The notes beneath the pieces are model-generated. The model searched no databases and was not told the origin of the DNA. It worked only from the letters and a program-made list of their open reading frames with translations. Positions 16,960-24,168 of a stretch of 48,784 nucleotides of DNA are shown piece by piece; within the stretch, counting starts at the first letter, position 1, and every line of letters starts with the position of its first letter. Source of the DNA: Mucilaginibacter agri (GTDB lineage: Bacteria; Bacteroidota; Bacteroidia; Sphingobacteriales; Sphingobacteriaceae). Where the stretch lies: positions 1-48,784 of the forward strand of contig NZ_WWEO01000032.1 of assembly GCF_009928685.1 (NCBI RefSeq), in the 5' to 3' direction. Both the position numbers and the translations under genes were made by a program.

Positions 16960-17691
16960 ATGGAAACAAACAATTATTCGAAATTGGTAGCCGAGTTTTT
17001 AGGAACTATGGTGTTAGTGCTAATGGGTTGCGGCAGCGCCGTTATCAGCGGTGCAAACGGAACTTTTTCTGGGGTCGGCCTATTAGGGATTTCTTTTGCG
17101 TTTGGCCTTTCTGTAGTAGCAATGGCATATGCTATAGGGCACGTATCGGGCTGCCATATTAATCCGGCTATTAGTATTGGTATGGTTGCCGTTGGCCGCA
17201 TGAGTGCATCCGAATGTATAGGCTATATAATTGCACAAATTTTAGGGGCAATTGCCGGCGCAGGCATACTTTATTTAATAGCCAGCGGCAAGGCCGATTG
17301 GAGTATAGCCACATCGCCAGCCGGGCTGGGACAAAACGGCTATGGCGAAGGCTCACCCCGGGGTTACGACCTTGTATCAGGTTTTGTGGCCGAATTTGTT
17401 TTCACTGCTATATTTCTATTGGTTATATTTGGTTCAACCTCATCAAAAAACATCCACGGTGGGTTTGCCGGGCTGGCCATTGGCCTTAGCCTGGTGCTGA
17501 TACACATTGTGGGCATACCGGTTACCGGCGTTTCGGTAAACCCTGCCCGCAGCATAGGCCCTGCCGTTTTTGTAGGCGGTAGAGCCTTAGGCCAGTTATG
17601 GCTGTTTATTGTAGCCCCTATTTTAGGTGCACTGGTTGCAGCCGGAATATGGCGTTACTTCGTAGAGAAAACCGACAACCTTAAGGTTTAA
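16960..17691 (+). CDS. aqpZ: Aquaporin Z-type water channel
   Basis: A 243-residue inner-membrane channel of the MIP family with six transmembrane helices and both NPA loops (68-70 and 194-196). The selectivity residues aligned to E. coli AqpZ are Phe48, His182 and Arg197, the narrow water-selective set, while the position of AqpZ Thr183 is Val191 here. The Phe and His argue against a glycerol facilitator. The next gene starts 26 bases downstream and is probably cotranscribed. Confidence 0.92.
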   Translation: METNNYSKLVAEFLGTMVLVLMGCGSAVISGANGTFSGVGLLGISFAFGLSVVAMAYAIGHVSGCHINPAISIGMVAVGRMSASECIGYIIAQILGAIAGAGILYLIASGKADWSIATSPAGLGQNGYGEGSPRGYDLVSGFVAEFVFTAIFLLVIFGSTSSKNIHGGFAGLAIGLSLVLIHIVGIPVTGVSVNPARSIGPAVFVGGRALGQLWLFIVAPILGALVAAGIWRYFVEKTDNLKV

Positions 17692-17716
17692 TTTTCAACT
17701 CTTATAACATCTATCT

Positions 17717-18652
17717 ATGGTTAAGAAACTTATCCGACTATTTACAACGGCTTTATTACCTGTAAGCTTTTGCGCTACGGTTTATGCACAAAACCCAACG
17801 GCTCCGCCACCTCCACCCAAGCCCAACACGGTTGACACCACTAATAAGGTTTGGAAAATACATGGCCAAAACACTTTGCTCATTAATCAAAGTTCGTTCT
17901 CTAACTGGGCCGCGGGTGGCATCAATTCATTGGCCGCTAACGCGATATTGGATTACGACTTTAATTACAAACGCGATAAATGGAGCTGGGACAATAAGGT
18001 TATCCTTGCCTACGGGCTAAGCCGCCAACCCGATATTGGCTGGCGTAAAAACGACGACCGTATTATCCTGAACAGCTTATTGGGTTATCAGGCAGCCAAA
18101 TACTGGCTCTATACTTTCTACGGCAACTTCCAAACCCAGTTTGCCAAGGGCTATAATTACGATAATGATGTACGTACATTAATATCGGCTCCATTTGCTC
18201 CGGCATACCTTACATTCGGCCCCGGTTTTGCCTATAAACGGTCGGATAGTTTGAGGATCAACTTTTCGCCATTAGCTTCGAGGTTTACGTTTGTGACCAA
18301 CGACTATCTTTCTGCCCTTGGTTCATACGGGGTAGACCCGGGTAAAAAGAATTTGTACCAGTTGGGCGCTTCGGTAGATGCTTATTATAAAGTAGGGATA
18401 GCCAAAAACATCACCCTTGAAAATATCCTGAAACTATACTCCAACTACCTTAAACGCCCACAGGACGTTTATGCAGATTACGCGGCCAACCTTTATATGA
18501 AGGTTAATAAAGTAGTAACCGTAAATCTGGGCGTCGAACTGATTAACGACCCATTGGCCCGCATAGCGCAGGAGAACAATGGCGTAATAGAATACCATTC
18601 GCTTTTACAAGTAAAGCAGATATTTGGCGCAGGGGTAACGTATAAATTTTAA
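17717..18652 (+). CDS. DUF3078 domain outer-membrane protein
   Basis: A 311-residue protein with a signal peptide (cleavage after VYAQ) and a Pro-rich linker (PPPPPKPN), then alternating beta-strand segments rich in Tyr, Trp and Asn. The motifs WKIHGQNTLLINQSSFSNWAAGG and NSLAANAILDYDFNYKRDKW are typical of DUF3078, a Bacteroidota family thought to be a beta-barrel. The C-terminal residue is Phe (YKF), as in many outer-membrane barrels. Function unknown. It is 26 bases after aqpZ; a functional link with water transport is not shown. Confidence 0.8.
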   Translation: MVKKLIRLFTTALLPVSFCATVYAQNPTAPPPPPKPNTVDTTNKVWKIHGQNTLLINQSSFSNWAAGGINSLAANAILDYDFNYKRDKWSWDNKVILAYGLSRQPDIGWRKNDDRIILNSLLGYQAAKYWLYTFYGNFQTQFAKGYNYDNDVRTLISAPFAPAYLTFGPGFAYKRSDSLRINFSPLASRFTFVTNDYLSALGSYGVDPGKKNLYQLGASVDAYYKVGIAKNITLENILKLYSNYLKRPQDVYADYAANLYMKVNKVVTVNLGVELINDPLARIAQENNGVIEYHSLLQVKQIFGAGVTYKF

Positions 18653-18659
18653 GGAATTT

Positions 18660-18770
18660 AATTCGCTCTCTAGAGGGGTTAGGGGTGTGTTCTTTATATC
18701 TAATGGATAATAAAAGAACACACCCCTTCCATTACACAGTCTATCGCTCCCTTCTCTCAAGAGAGGATTC
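18660..18770. repeat. MITE-like element A (empty relative of the DUF559 cassette)
   Basis: A 111-base element with terminal CTCT-AGAG hairpins at both ends (18665-18678, 18752-18766) and inner perfect 15-base arms AGGGGTGTGTTCTTT (18681-18695) / AAAGAACACACCCCT (18713-18727). The same ends recur in inverse order at 32097-32214. GGGGTTAGGGGTGTG with GAGAGG resembles the CTCACCCCAGCCCTCTCC ends of the cassette in icmF. No coding capacity. Confidence 0.7.
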
Positions 18771-18819
18771 TACGCGCGCGTGACTTGAAGCCCCCCCTTT
18801 GAGCCGGACGTTGGTTGGG

Positions 18820-19323
18820 TTAATATTTTATCCCCAATTTCAGCAGTATAAAATGCATCAGCCATATTGGCCCGATGAGCAGGAATTTAATATCATCAAA
18901 AAACGACGGCTTTTTACCCTCAATTTTATGGCCTATAAACTGCCCAACCCACGAAAGCACAAATATAATCAGGCAGCTTTGCCATAGCGCCGGCCCACCC
19001 GAGTGCTGCCAATTTAACAAGGCCAAAATGGCATAAATAAAAATCAATATCAGCAACAACATAAAACCCGCCAACACGGGCGAAAGCTTAAAATAATAAT
19101 AAACGGCAAACGCGATCAGCAACCAGGCCCAGCTTACATAGCCATTTAGCCTTCCCAAAAATGGCAGATACGGAAACGGAATAGCCCATACCAAACCTAC
19201 CAGACTAAATACAATCAATGGCACGCATATCCAATGGATCAGTTCGTTCTTAGGGTTTTGGTGGCTCTCGGCATATTTGTCGAAATAGACATCAACCAGC
19301 TTGGGCTGCGCAATTGAGTTCAT
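18820..19323 (-). CDS. Mpo1-like (DUF962/YGL010w) membrane protein
   Basis: A 167-residue membrane protein with four or five transmembrane helices. The start (YFDKYAESHQNPKNELIHWICVP) and the C-terminal GQFIGHKIEGKKPS followed by a FLIGPIWLM segment are hallmarks of the DUF962/Mpo1 family. Yeast Mpo1 is an iron(II)-dependent dioxygenase that shortens 2-hydroxy fatty acids by alpha-oxidation; the His residues here (H21, H30, and the one in FIGHKIEG) match the conserved positions of the family. Whether bacterial members have that activity is uncertain. Stands alone on the minus strand. Confidence 0.85.
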   Translation of the reverse strand: MNSIAQPKLVDVYFDKYAESHQNPKNELIHWICVPLIVFSLVGLVWAIPFPYLPFLGRLNGYVSWAWLLIAFAVYYYFKLSPVLAGFMLLLILIFIYAILALLNWQHSGGPALWQSCLIIFVLSWVGQFIGHKIEGKKPSFFDDIKFLLIGPIWLMHFILLKLGIKY

Positions 19324-19443
19324 GATGTTTTATAATTGGTAATATAAATTTATAGAAAAATTAAATATTACCGCCCCTCTCTTATGAAGAGAACCGGAGA
19401 GAGGCCATTATTTATTAACTTGTAATAACCTATTATAACCACC

Positions 19444-19746
19444 ATGATTTACATCACCCAGCTTATTTACATTAGAGAAGGGCAAGAGCATATTTTTGAT
19501 CAATTCGAAGAGGTCGCAATCCCCATTATCGCCAGATACAATGGTCAGTTACTATTTCGAATTCGCCCCGAAGAAACAGCGTTTATTGAATCTACCGTAG
19601 AAAAGCCCTACGAAATCCACCTGGTACAATTTGATGAGGAAGAAAATTTTAATGCATTTATGCGTGATGAAGAGCGCAAAAAGTTTTTGCACCTAAAAGA
19701 ACAATCGATAAAGACGGTGACCTTAATTAAAGGGGTAAAGATTTGA
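19444..19746 (+). CDS. Small alpha/beta-barrel protein, DUF1330-like
   Basis: A 100-residue cytosolic protein that begins IYITQLIYIREGQEHIFDQFEEVAIPI and ends with IKTVTLIKGVKI. The beta-alpha-beta layout with a FDQFE helix and an HLVQFD strand suggests the dimeric ferredoxin-like fold of the DUF1330, YciI and monooxygenase-like groups. The family assignment is from pattern only. A hairpin terminator lies at 19801-19828, 54 bases after the stop, so this is probably a single-gene unit. Confidence 0.65.
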   Translation: MIYITQLIYIREGQEHIFDQFEEVAIPIIARYNGQLLFRIRPEETAFIESTVEKPYEIHLVQFDEEENFNAFMRDEERKKFLHLKEQSIKTVTLIKGVKI

Positions 19747-19800
19747 TATATTTTACGAGAGCATGCAGGCCAGAATATTTGCCCGGCGCCTGCATCACTA

Positions 19801-19828
19801 AAGCCCGTTCTTCTGCAAGAGCGGGCTT
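19801..19828 (+). terminator. Hairpin terminator
   Basis: AAGCCCGTTCTT (19801-19812), CTGC, AAGAGCGGGCTT (19817-19828): 12 pairs with one G-U. It follows the gene ending at 19746. The T-tract is short (TTGGGCATT), so efficiency is uncertain. Confidence 0.6.
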
Positions 19829-19833
19829 GGGCA

Positions 19834-20033
19834 TTGCCAATAGAATCCGGCATAACAATCCCATCCCCGGCTGCCGTAATGCCAGCGGGAAATGCATACC
19901 TGATATTGTGGATACCCTAGAGTGTTTCTACACCCCAAATGCTAAACCGGCTAACTGGGAGGTAGCAGACTTTTACACCGGGGTTTCGAAACATATGCGG
20001 TTTTTGGTTGAAAGAAAGCTTTTTGTGTTTTAA
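19834..20033 (+). pseudogene. Possible 3' remnant of an unknown gene
   Basis: A 96-codon open frame runs from TTG 19743 to 20033, but its first part reads straight through the terminator hairpin at 19801-19828. Only the last 50 or so residues (DIVDTLECFYTPNAK, WEVADFYTGVSKHMRFL) look like real protein. Its stop overlaps the stop of the convergent gene by 4 bases, as real gene pairs do elsewhere in this window (27430, 37718). I do not recognise the family. It may be the tail of a decayed gene, or chance. Confidence 0.25.
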
Positions 20034-20461
20034 GGCACTAAGATGGTACTGTTCCATACCTCGCCAACATTTTTACGTACGGTGTTATTGAATATTTGCT
20101 TCTCTTCGCGGCTAAATACATTCAATGTCATCGTTTGCGTTACATCCAGTGGTGTAATGTTAATGTCGATGTCGTACTTGGTTTGGTAACGGAAATAATA
20201 AGTTGCCTTGGTTGCCTGCACATCAAACTCATTCATCTTTCCCGGGGTTCCGAAAGATACATGGCATTTGCTTTCGCAGTCAACAGTTAATTTGCCATAG
20301 CCGTAGTAAGAAGCAGGGTCCTCTTCACTGGTGGCCTGTGTTTTTTTACAACCTGCCATTAAAACGGGCGCTATGGCTAAGATTGCAAGTACCCGCATTT
20401 TCTTTAGCTGGTACGCATAAGCGCTAAACTTTACGCTTGCTTGTGTTAGAAATTTTTTCAT
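20030..20461 (-). CDS. Hypothetical lipoprotein
   Basis: A 143-residue protein with a lipobox (LMAGC), so exported and lipid-anchored. ATG 20461 gives a long 21-residue n-region; an internal ATG at 20398 (MRVLAILAIAPVLMAGC) gives a textbook lipoprotein signal and may be the true start. The mature part (about 100 residues) starts KKTQATSEEDPAS, then has beta-strand-like segments with a CESKCHVSFG Cys pair and a terminal VRKNVGEVWNSTILV. I do not recognise the family. Confidence 0.65.
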   Translation of the reverse strand: MKKFLTQASVKFSAYAYQLKKMRVLAILAIAPVLMAGCKKTQATSEEDPASYYGYGKLTVDCESKCHVSFGTPGKMNEFDVQATKATYYFRYQTKYDIDINITPLDVTQTMTLNVFSREEKQIFNNTVRKNVGEVWNSTILVP

Positions 20462-20645
20462 TTTCTTAAAATTTAGTTACGGCAATAAATTTTGATTGAC
20501 TCTAATGTAATTGCTTAGCTAAATGGAGAATGTATCACGCAAACAAGTGTATAACGAAGCGGGAAAGAACGATTACCGATCTGTCGACTCACTTAAAACT
20601 GTGTAACTTTAACGAAAACCAACTTCTGCAAATAGCTTCTCCACC

Positions 20646-20670
20646 GTCGTCCTGAACTTGTTTCAGGATC
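20646..20670. repeat. Dispersed repeat, GTCCTGAAC family
   Basis: GTCGTCCTGAAC then TTGTTTCAGGATC, with a CCTGAAAC/GTTTCAGG-like dyad. It is an inverted relative of 13467-13488. It lies in the gene-free 20462-20908 stretch. Confidence 0.5.
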
Positions 20671-20707
20671 TAACAGGAGAGGTTTAAATATTGATAATTA
20701 TAAATGT

Positions 20708-20816
20708 GTCATTGCGAGCGATAGCGAAGCAACCTCGTCGCAATTTATTCGACCTGTATAGCTACGAGATTGCTTTCCCGATGAGTATCGGGACAAGCTG
20801 TTCCTCGCAAGGACAC
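20708..20816. repeat. GTCATTGCGAG repeat interrupted by a second palindrome
   Basis: The left arm GTCATTGCGAGCGATAGCG runs into AAGCAA; the right arm begins GAGATTGCTT and ends CCTCGCAAGGACAC. The right arm is split by TCCCGAT-GAGT-ATCGGGA (20776-20793), itself a common small palindrome. This is one dispersed element nested in another. The rest of 20462-20908 shows nothing I can assign. Confidence 0.6.
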
Positions 20817-20908
20817 GGTGGAATAGCTGTGAGGTTAAATTAGCCCGAATGCATTAACCCTTTGCTGGCGCACGCGTGCCGCGTGTATCTAATTGTCTGC
20901 TTCAATCC

Positions 20909-21970
20909 TCAATCAGCGTCCCTCCACCTTCCTACAGTGGTATGCGAAATACCCAAACTTGCGCCAATCTGCCTATTAGATAAACCTTGCTGTTGCAGGG
21001 CAAGTACTTCTGCGCGGAGCGCATGGTCAATGTAGTTTTTGGGTTGCAGGTGTGCTTGTTCCCTATCGTGGCCTAAGGGGTAAAAGTGTAACCGGTTATC
21101 TTCGGAAAGCAGTTTAAACAAACATACATGGTCTTCGCCATATAGCTGGGCAGCGTTACGTTGCTTTATCTGCTTAAGGTAGCGCAGTTGTGGATCTTGC
21201 CGGCTGCGGCCAATGGCAAAGGCACTATCGCAAAAATTAATCAGCATTTTACTGCCCTGCATATCGTTATTGGTAATCGGCCTGCTGGGGTTACGCCTGG
21301 GTGTATGCGCCAGGGCCAGTATGCTGAGTTTGTATTTACTCTTCAGCATTTTTAAAAATTTCATGGTAGCCAGGGCATCTAATGCACGGCCTCCGGCTTC
21401 TTTTCCCAAAAAGGTAAGGTTATCAATAATGAGCACCCGGGCGCTGGTTCGCTTAACGGTTTCTTCGATGGTATAATGGATACGGTCGAAATAATTACGC
21501 ACGTTGCCCGCCGCAGCATTAAGTTCGGCACGAAAAAAATTAGGGCTGAATTTAAAAGCCTGGTTTCCACTTGTATATCGCGACTCGAACTGTTGCGCAC
21601 TCTGCTCAAAATCAAAGTAAACTACCGGGCAGGGCGGCAACTCCAGCTTGTAATTACCAATAGGTTGCCCAATGCTAAGGCTATGCCCTAACTGCACAGC
21701 CAATACCGATTTGCCAACGTTGGTATCGGCAAACAGAATACACAACTCATTTTCGAACCAAAAACTATCGAACAACATTTTAGGGCGTTCCGGCTTATCA
21801 CCGGTACTCATCCACTCGCTTGCCCGCCGAACCTCAAACAAATCGTCCGAACAATCGAACTCCGATTCGGTAAACTTTGGCTTCGGCGCAGGTTTACGGT
21901 TGGTGGCTAAGCTCTCGCGTGCCGTCTGGAAAATCAGTTGTACATCTTTAGGTTGATCGTAAAAGCTCAT
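20909..21970 (-). CDS. RepA-like AAA ATPase with C-terminal HTH
   Basis: A 353-residue P-loop ATPase of the RecA/RepA (AAA_25) type. Walker A is ADTNVGKS with FENELCILF before it; VVYFDFEQ follows as in hexameric RepA helicases; Walker B is VLIIDNL and sensor-like ALAHTPRRN comes after. The last 40 residues form a resolvase-like helix-turn-helix (LQQQGLSNRQIGASLGISHTTVGRW). Such proteins are usually encoded on plasmids, phages and integrated elements, yet no integrase or relaxase is adjacent. Iteron-like repeats lie upstream (22132-22292). Replication or regulatory role is inferred only. Confidence 0.75.
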   Translation of the reverse strand: MSFYDQPKDVQLIFQTARESLATNRKPAPKPKFTESEFDCSDDLFEVRRASEWMSTGDKPERPKMLFDSFWFENELCILFADTNVGKSVLAVQLGHSLSIGQPIGNYKLELPPCPVVYFDFEQSAQQFESRYTSGNQAFKFSPNFFRAELNAAAGNVRNYFDRIHYTIEETVKRTSARVLIIDNLTFLGKEAGGRALDALATMKFLKMLKSKYKLSILALAHTPRRNPSRPITNNDMQGSKMLINFCDSAFAIGRSRQDPQLRYLKQIKQRNAAQLYGEDHVCLFKLLSEDNRLHFYPLGHDREQAHLQPKNYIDHALRAEVLALQQQGLSNRQIGASLGISHTTVGRWRDAD

Positions 21971-22131
21971 ATTGTTGGTTCATAGTTGATGGTTCATAGA
22001 TCATAGCCGGAAGCAGTGATCTGTATACAGAAAAGTCTCCCCTACCGGGAAAGATTTAGAGGGGTTGCATTGCCTCCAAAGTAACGTACTAAAAAAACAA
22101 AATCCGCTGGCGGTGTTTTGACAGCGAAAAA

Positions 22132-22292
22132 GACTTAAAAGTAGGCGAAAGTGGTGCATGGTTTAATTTTCACAGCCAACACAACACTATCAACTAATTA
22201 ATAATAAGTCTATTACATAAAATAAATTACCAAAATGACTTTTAAGTAGGAACACAGTGGTGCATGTGGAACTTTGCACCATGCACCACTTT
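22132..22292. repeat. Iteron-like repeats with GTGGTGCATG core
   Basis: Two direct copies of a 30-base unit (22132-22160 and 22237-22266) share GACTT, AAGTAGG and AGTGGTGCATG. A third, inverted copy of the 15-base core lies at 22278-22292 (ACCATGCACCACTTT). Copies two and three form a hairpin with 10-base perfect arms (22257-22266, 22280-22289). They lie upstream of the RepA-like gene (divergent) and upstream of the ettA promoter. Confidence 0.7.
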
Positions 22293-22331
22293 ACTGCGTA
22301 AAACGAGGTATAAAGCAAAACGCCGTGCTAC

Positions 22332-22362
22332 TTGTAATCCAAACTTATAAAGCGGATATTTG
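22332..22362 (+). promoter_or_regulatory. ettA promoter
   Basis: TTG (22332-22334), 20 bases, GATATTTG (22355-22362), the same -7 variant as at the blaI promoter. The ettA ATG is 23 bases downstream. Confidence 0.6.
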
Positions 22363-22385
22363 AGGCTCTCTACATAAATCTAAAC

Positions 22386-24068
22386 ATGGCAGACGAAAAA
22401 ATAATATTCTCGATGGCCGGTGTAAATAAAATTTACCCGCCTCAAAAACAAGTGCTTAAAAATATATATCTGTCGTTTTTCTATGGTGCCAAAATTGGTG
22501 TTATCGGTTTAAACGGTTCGGGTAAATCATCGGTATTAAAAATCATCGCCGGTTTGGATAAGGCCTACCAGGGCGAAGTGGTATTCTCTCCGGGTTATAC
22601 CGTGGGCTACCTGGCCCAGGAGCCTCAATTAGATCCCGAAAAAACTGTACGCGAGGTGGTTGAAGAAGGCGTTGCCGAAATTACTGCCATACTGCAGGAG
22701 TATGAAGAGATCAACGAAAAATTTGGCCTGCCCGAAGTTTACGAAGATGCCGACGCTATGGATAAGCTGATGGCGCGCCAGGGCGTGCTGCAGGATAAAA
22801 TTGATGCGGTAAACGCCTGGGAACTGGATACCAAATTGGAGCGCGCCATGGATGCCCTCCGTTGCCCCGACCCTGATACTAAAATTACCGTACTATCTGG
22901 TGGTGAGCGCCGCCGCGTGGCCCTGTGCCGCCTGCTGCTGCAAGAACCGGATGTGCTTTTATTGGATGAGCCTACCAACCACCTTGATGCTGAATCTATC
23001 GACTGGTTGGAGCAGCACCTGAAACAATACAAAGGAACCGTAATTGCCGTAACCCACGACCGTTATTTCCTTGATAATGTGGCCGGTTGGATTCTTGAGT
23101 TAGATCGTGGCGAAGGCATTCCGTGGAAAGGCAATTACTCATCGTGGTTAGAGCAAAAATCAAAACGCCTTGCCCAGGAAGAAAAAACCGAAAGCAAGCG
23201 TCAAAAAACTTTGGAGCGTGAATTGGAGTGGGTACGTATGGCCCCTAAAGCCCGCCACGCCAAAGGCAAGGCCCGTTTATCTAACTATGAAAAACTGGCT
23301 TCGGAAGAAACTAAGGAACGCGAAGAAAAGCTGGAGCTCTTCATTCCGCCGGGCCCTCGCTTGGGTAACGTGGTGATTGAGGCTAACGGCGTAACTAAGG
23401 CTTACGGTGATAAGATTCTGTTCGACAACTTAACTTTCTCGTTGCCGCCAAACGGCATTGTAGGTATCATAGGTCCTAACGGTGCGGGTAAAACTACGCT
23501 ATTCCGTTTAATCACCGGTCAGGAAGAACCTGACGCAGGTACATTCCGTGTAGGCGAAACGGTTGCTTTAGGTTATGTCGATCAAAACCACGATGACCTT
23601 GACCCCGAGAAATCTGTATGGGAAAACGTTACTGATGGCTTGGATAATATGATGCTGGGCAACAAAAGCACTAACTCTCGTGCCTACGTTTCGAAGTTCA
23701 ACTTCAACGGAGCCGATCAGCAGAAAAAAGTTGGGGTACTATCAGGTGGTGAACGTAACCGCGTACACTTAGCCATTACCTTAAAGAAAAGCTCTAACGT
23801 GCTACTACTGGATGAGCCTACTAACGATATCGACGTTAACACCCTACGTGCATTGGAAGAAGCCTTAGAAAACTTCGCAGGTTGCGCCGTAGTCATCAGC
23901 CACGACCGTTGGTTCCTGGATCGTATCTGTACCCACATCCTGGCATTTGAAGGCGATTCGCAGGTTTACTTCTTCGAGGGTAACTACTCTGATTACGAAG
24001 AGAACCGCAAGAAACGCTTAGGCGACATTGCGCCGAAAAGAATCAGGTATAAAAAACTGGTTGGATAG
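22386..24068 (+). CDS. ettA: Energy-dependent translational throttle protein EttA (ABC-F)
   Basis: EttA is a soluble ABC-F ATPase that binds the ribosomal E site and gates the first peptide bond according to energy charge. The 560-residue product has two ABC domains: Walker A GLNGSGKS (41-48) and GPNGAGKT, signatures LSGGERRRVALC and LSGGERNRVHLA, and Walker B VLLLDEPTNHLD and VLLLDEPTNDID. The Arm-type insertion in domain 1 (LQEYEEINEKFG, DKLMARQGVLQDKIDAVNAWEL) and the linker WVRMAPKARHAKGKARLSNYE are diagnostic of EttA rather than Uup or an antibiotic-resistance ABC-F. It is a single-gene unit with a perfect terminator at 24115-24160. Confidence 0.95.
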   Translation: MADEKIIFSMAGVNKIYPPQKQVLKNIYLSFFYGAKIGVIGLNGSGKSSVLKIIAGLDKAYQGEVVFSPGYTVGYLAQEPQLDPEKTVREVVEEGVAEITAILQEYEEINEKFGLPEVYEDADAMDKLMARQGVLQDKIDAVNAWELDTKLERAMDALRCPDPDTKITVLSGGERRRVALCRLLLQEPDVLLLDEPTNHLDAESIDWLEQHLKQYKGTVIAVTHDRYFLDNVAGWILELDRGEGIPWKGNYSSWLEQKSKRLAQEEKTESKRQKTLERELEWVRMAPKARHAKGKARLSNYEKLASEETKEREEKLELFIPPGPRLGNVVIEANGVTKAYGDKILFDNLTFSLPPNGIVGIIGPNGAGKTTLFRLITGQEEPDAGTFRVGETVALGYVDQNHDDLDPEKSVWENVTDGLDNMMLGNKSTNSRAYVSKFNFNGADQQKKVGVLSGGERNRVHLAITLKKSSNVLLLDEPTNDIDVNTLRALEEALENFAGCAVVISHDRWFLDRICTHILAFEGDSQVYFFEGNYSDYEENRKKRLGDIAPKRIRYKKLVG

Positions 24069-24114
24069 TATTTTAGAATCAAGGGACAAGAATCAAGATT
24101 AAGCTTGGTAGTCC

Positions 24115-24160
24115 ATTAAACAAAAGAAGCCGCTCAATTGAGCGGCTTCTTTTGTTTAAT
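24115..24160. terminator. Bidirectional terminator, perfect 46-base palindrome
   Basis: A 21-base stem from ATTAAACAAAAGAAGCCGCT to its exact complement, loop AATT (24136-24139), with A-rich 5' and T-rich 3' flanks built into the stem. It sits between convergent ettA and the M13 peptidase and can terminate both. Confidence 0.9.
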
Positions 24161-24168
24161 ATAACTTA

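Noticed and set aside
22132..22292. CRISPR array
   Set aside because: Only two direct copies and one inverted copy with unequal spacing and no cas genes.
24063..24105. GAATCAAG string after ettA as a separate element
   Set aside because: It resembles the heptads at 10652-10679, but has no inverted partner here; too short to call.
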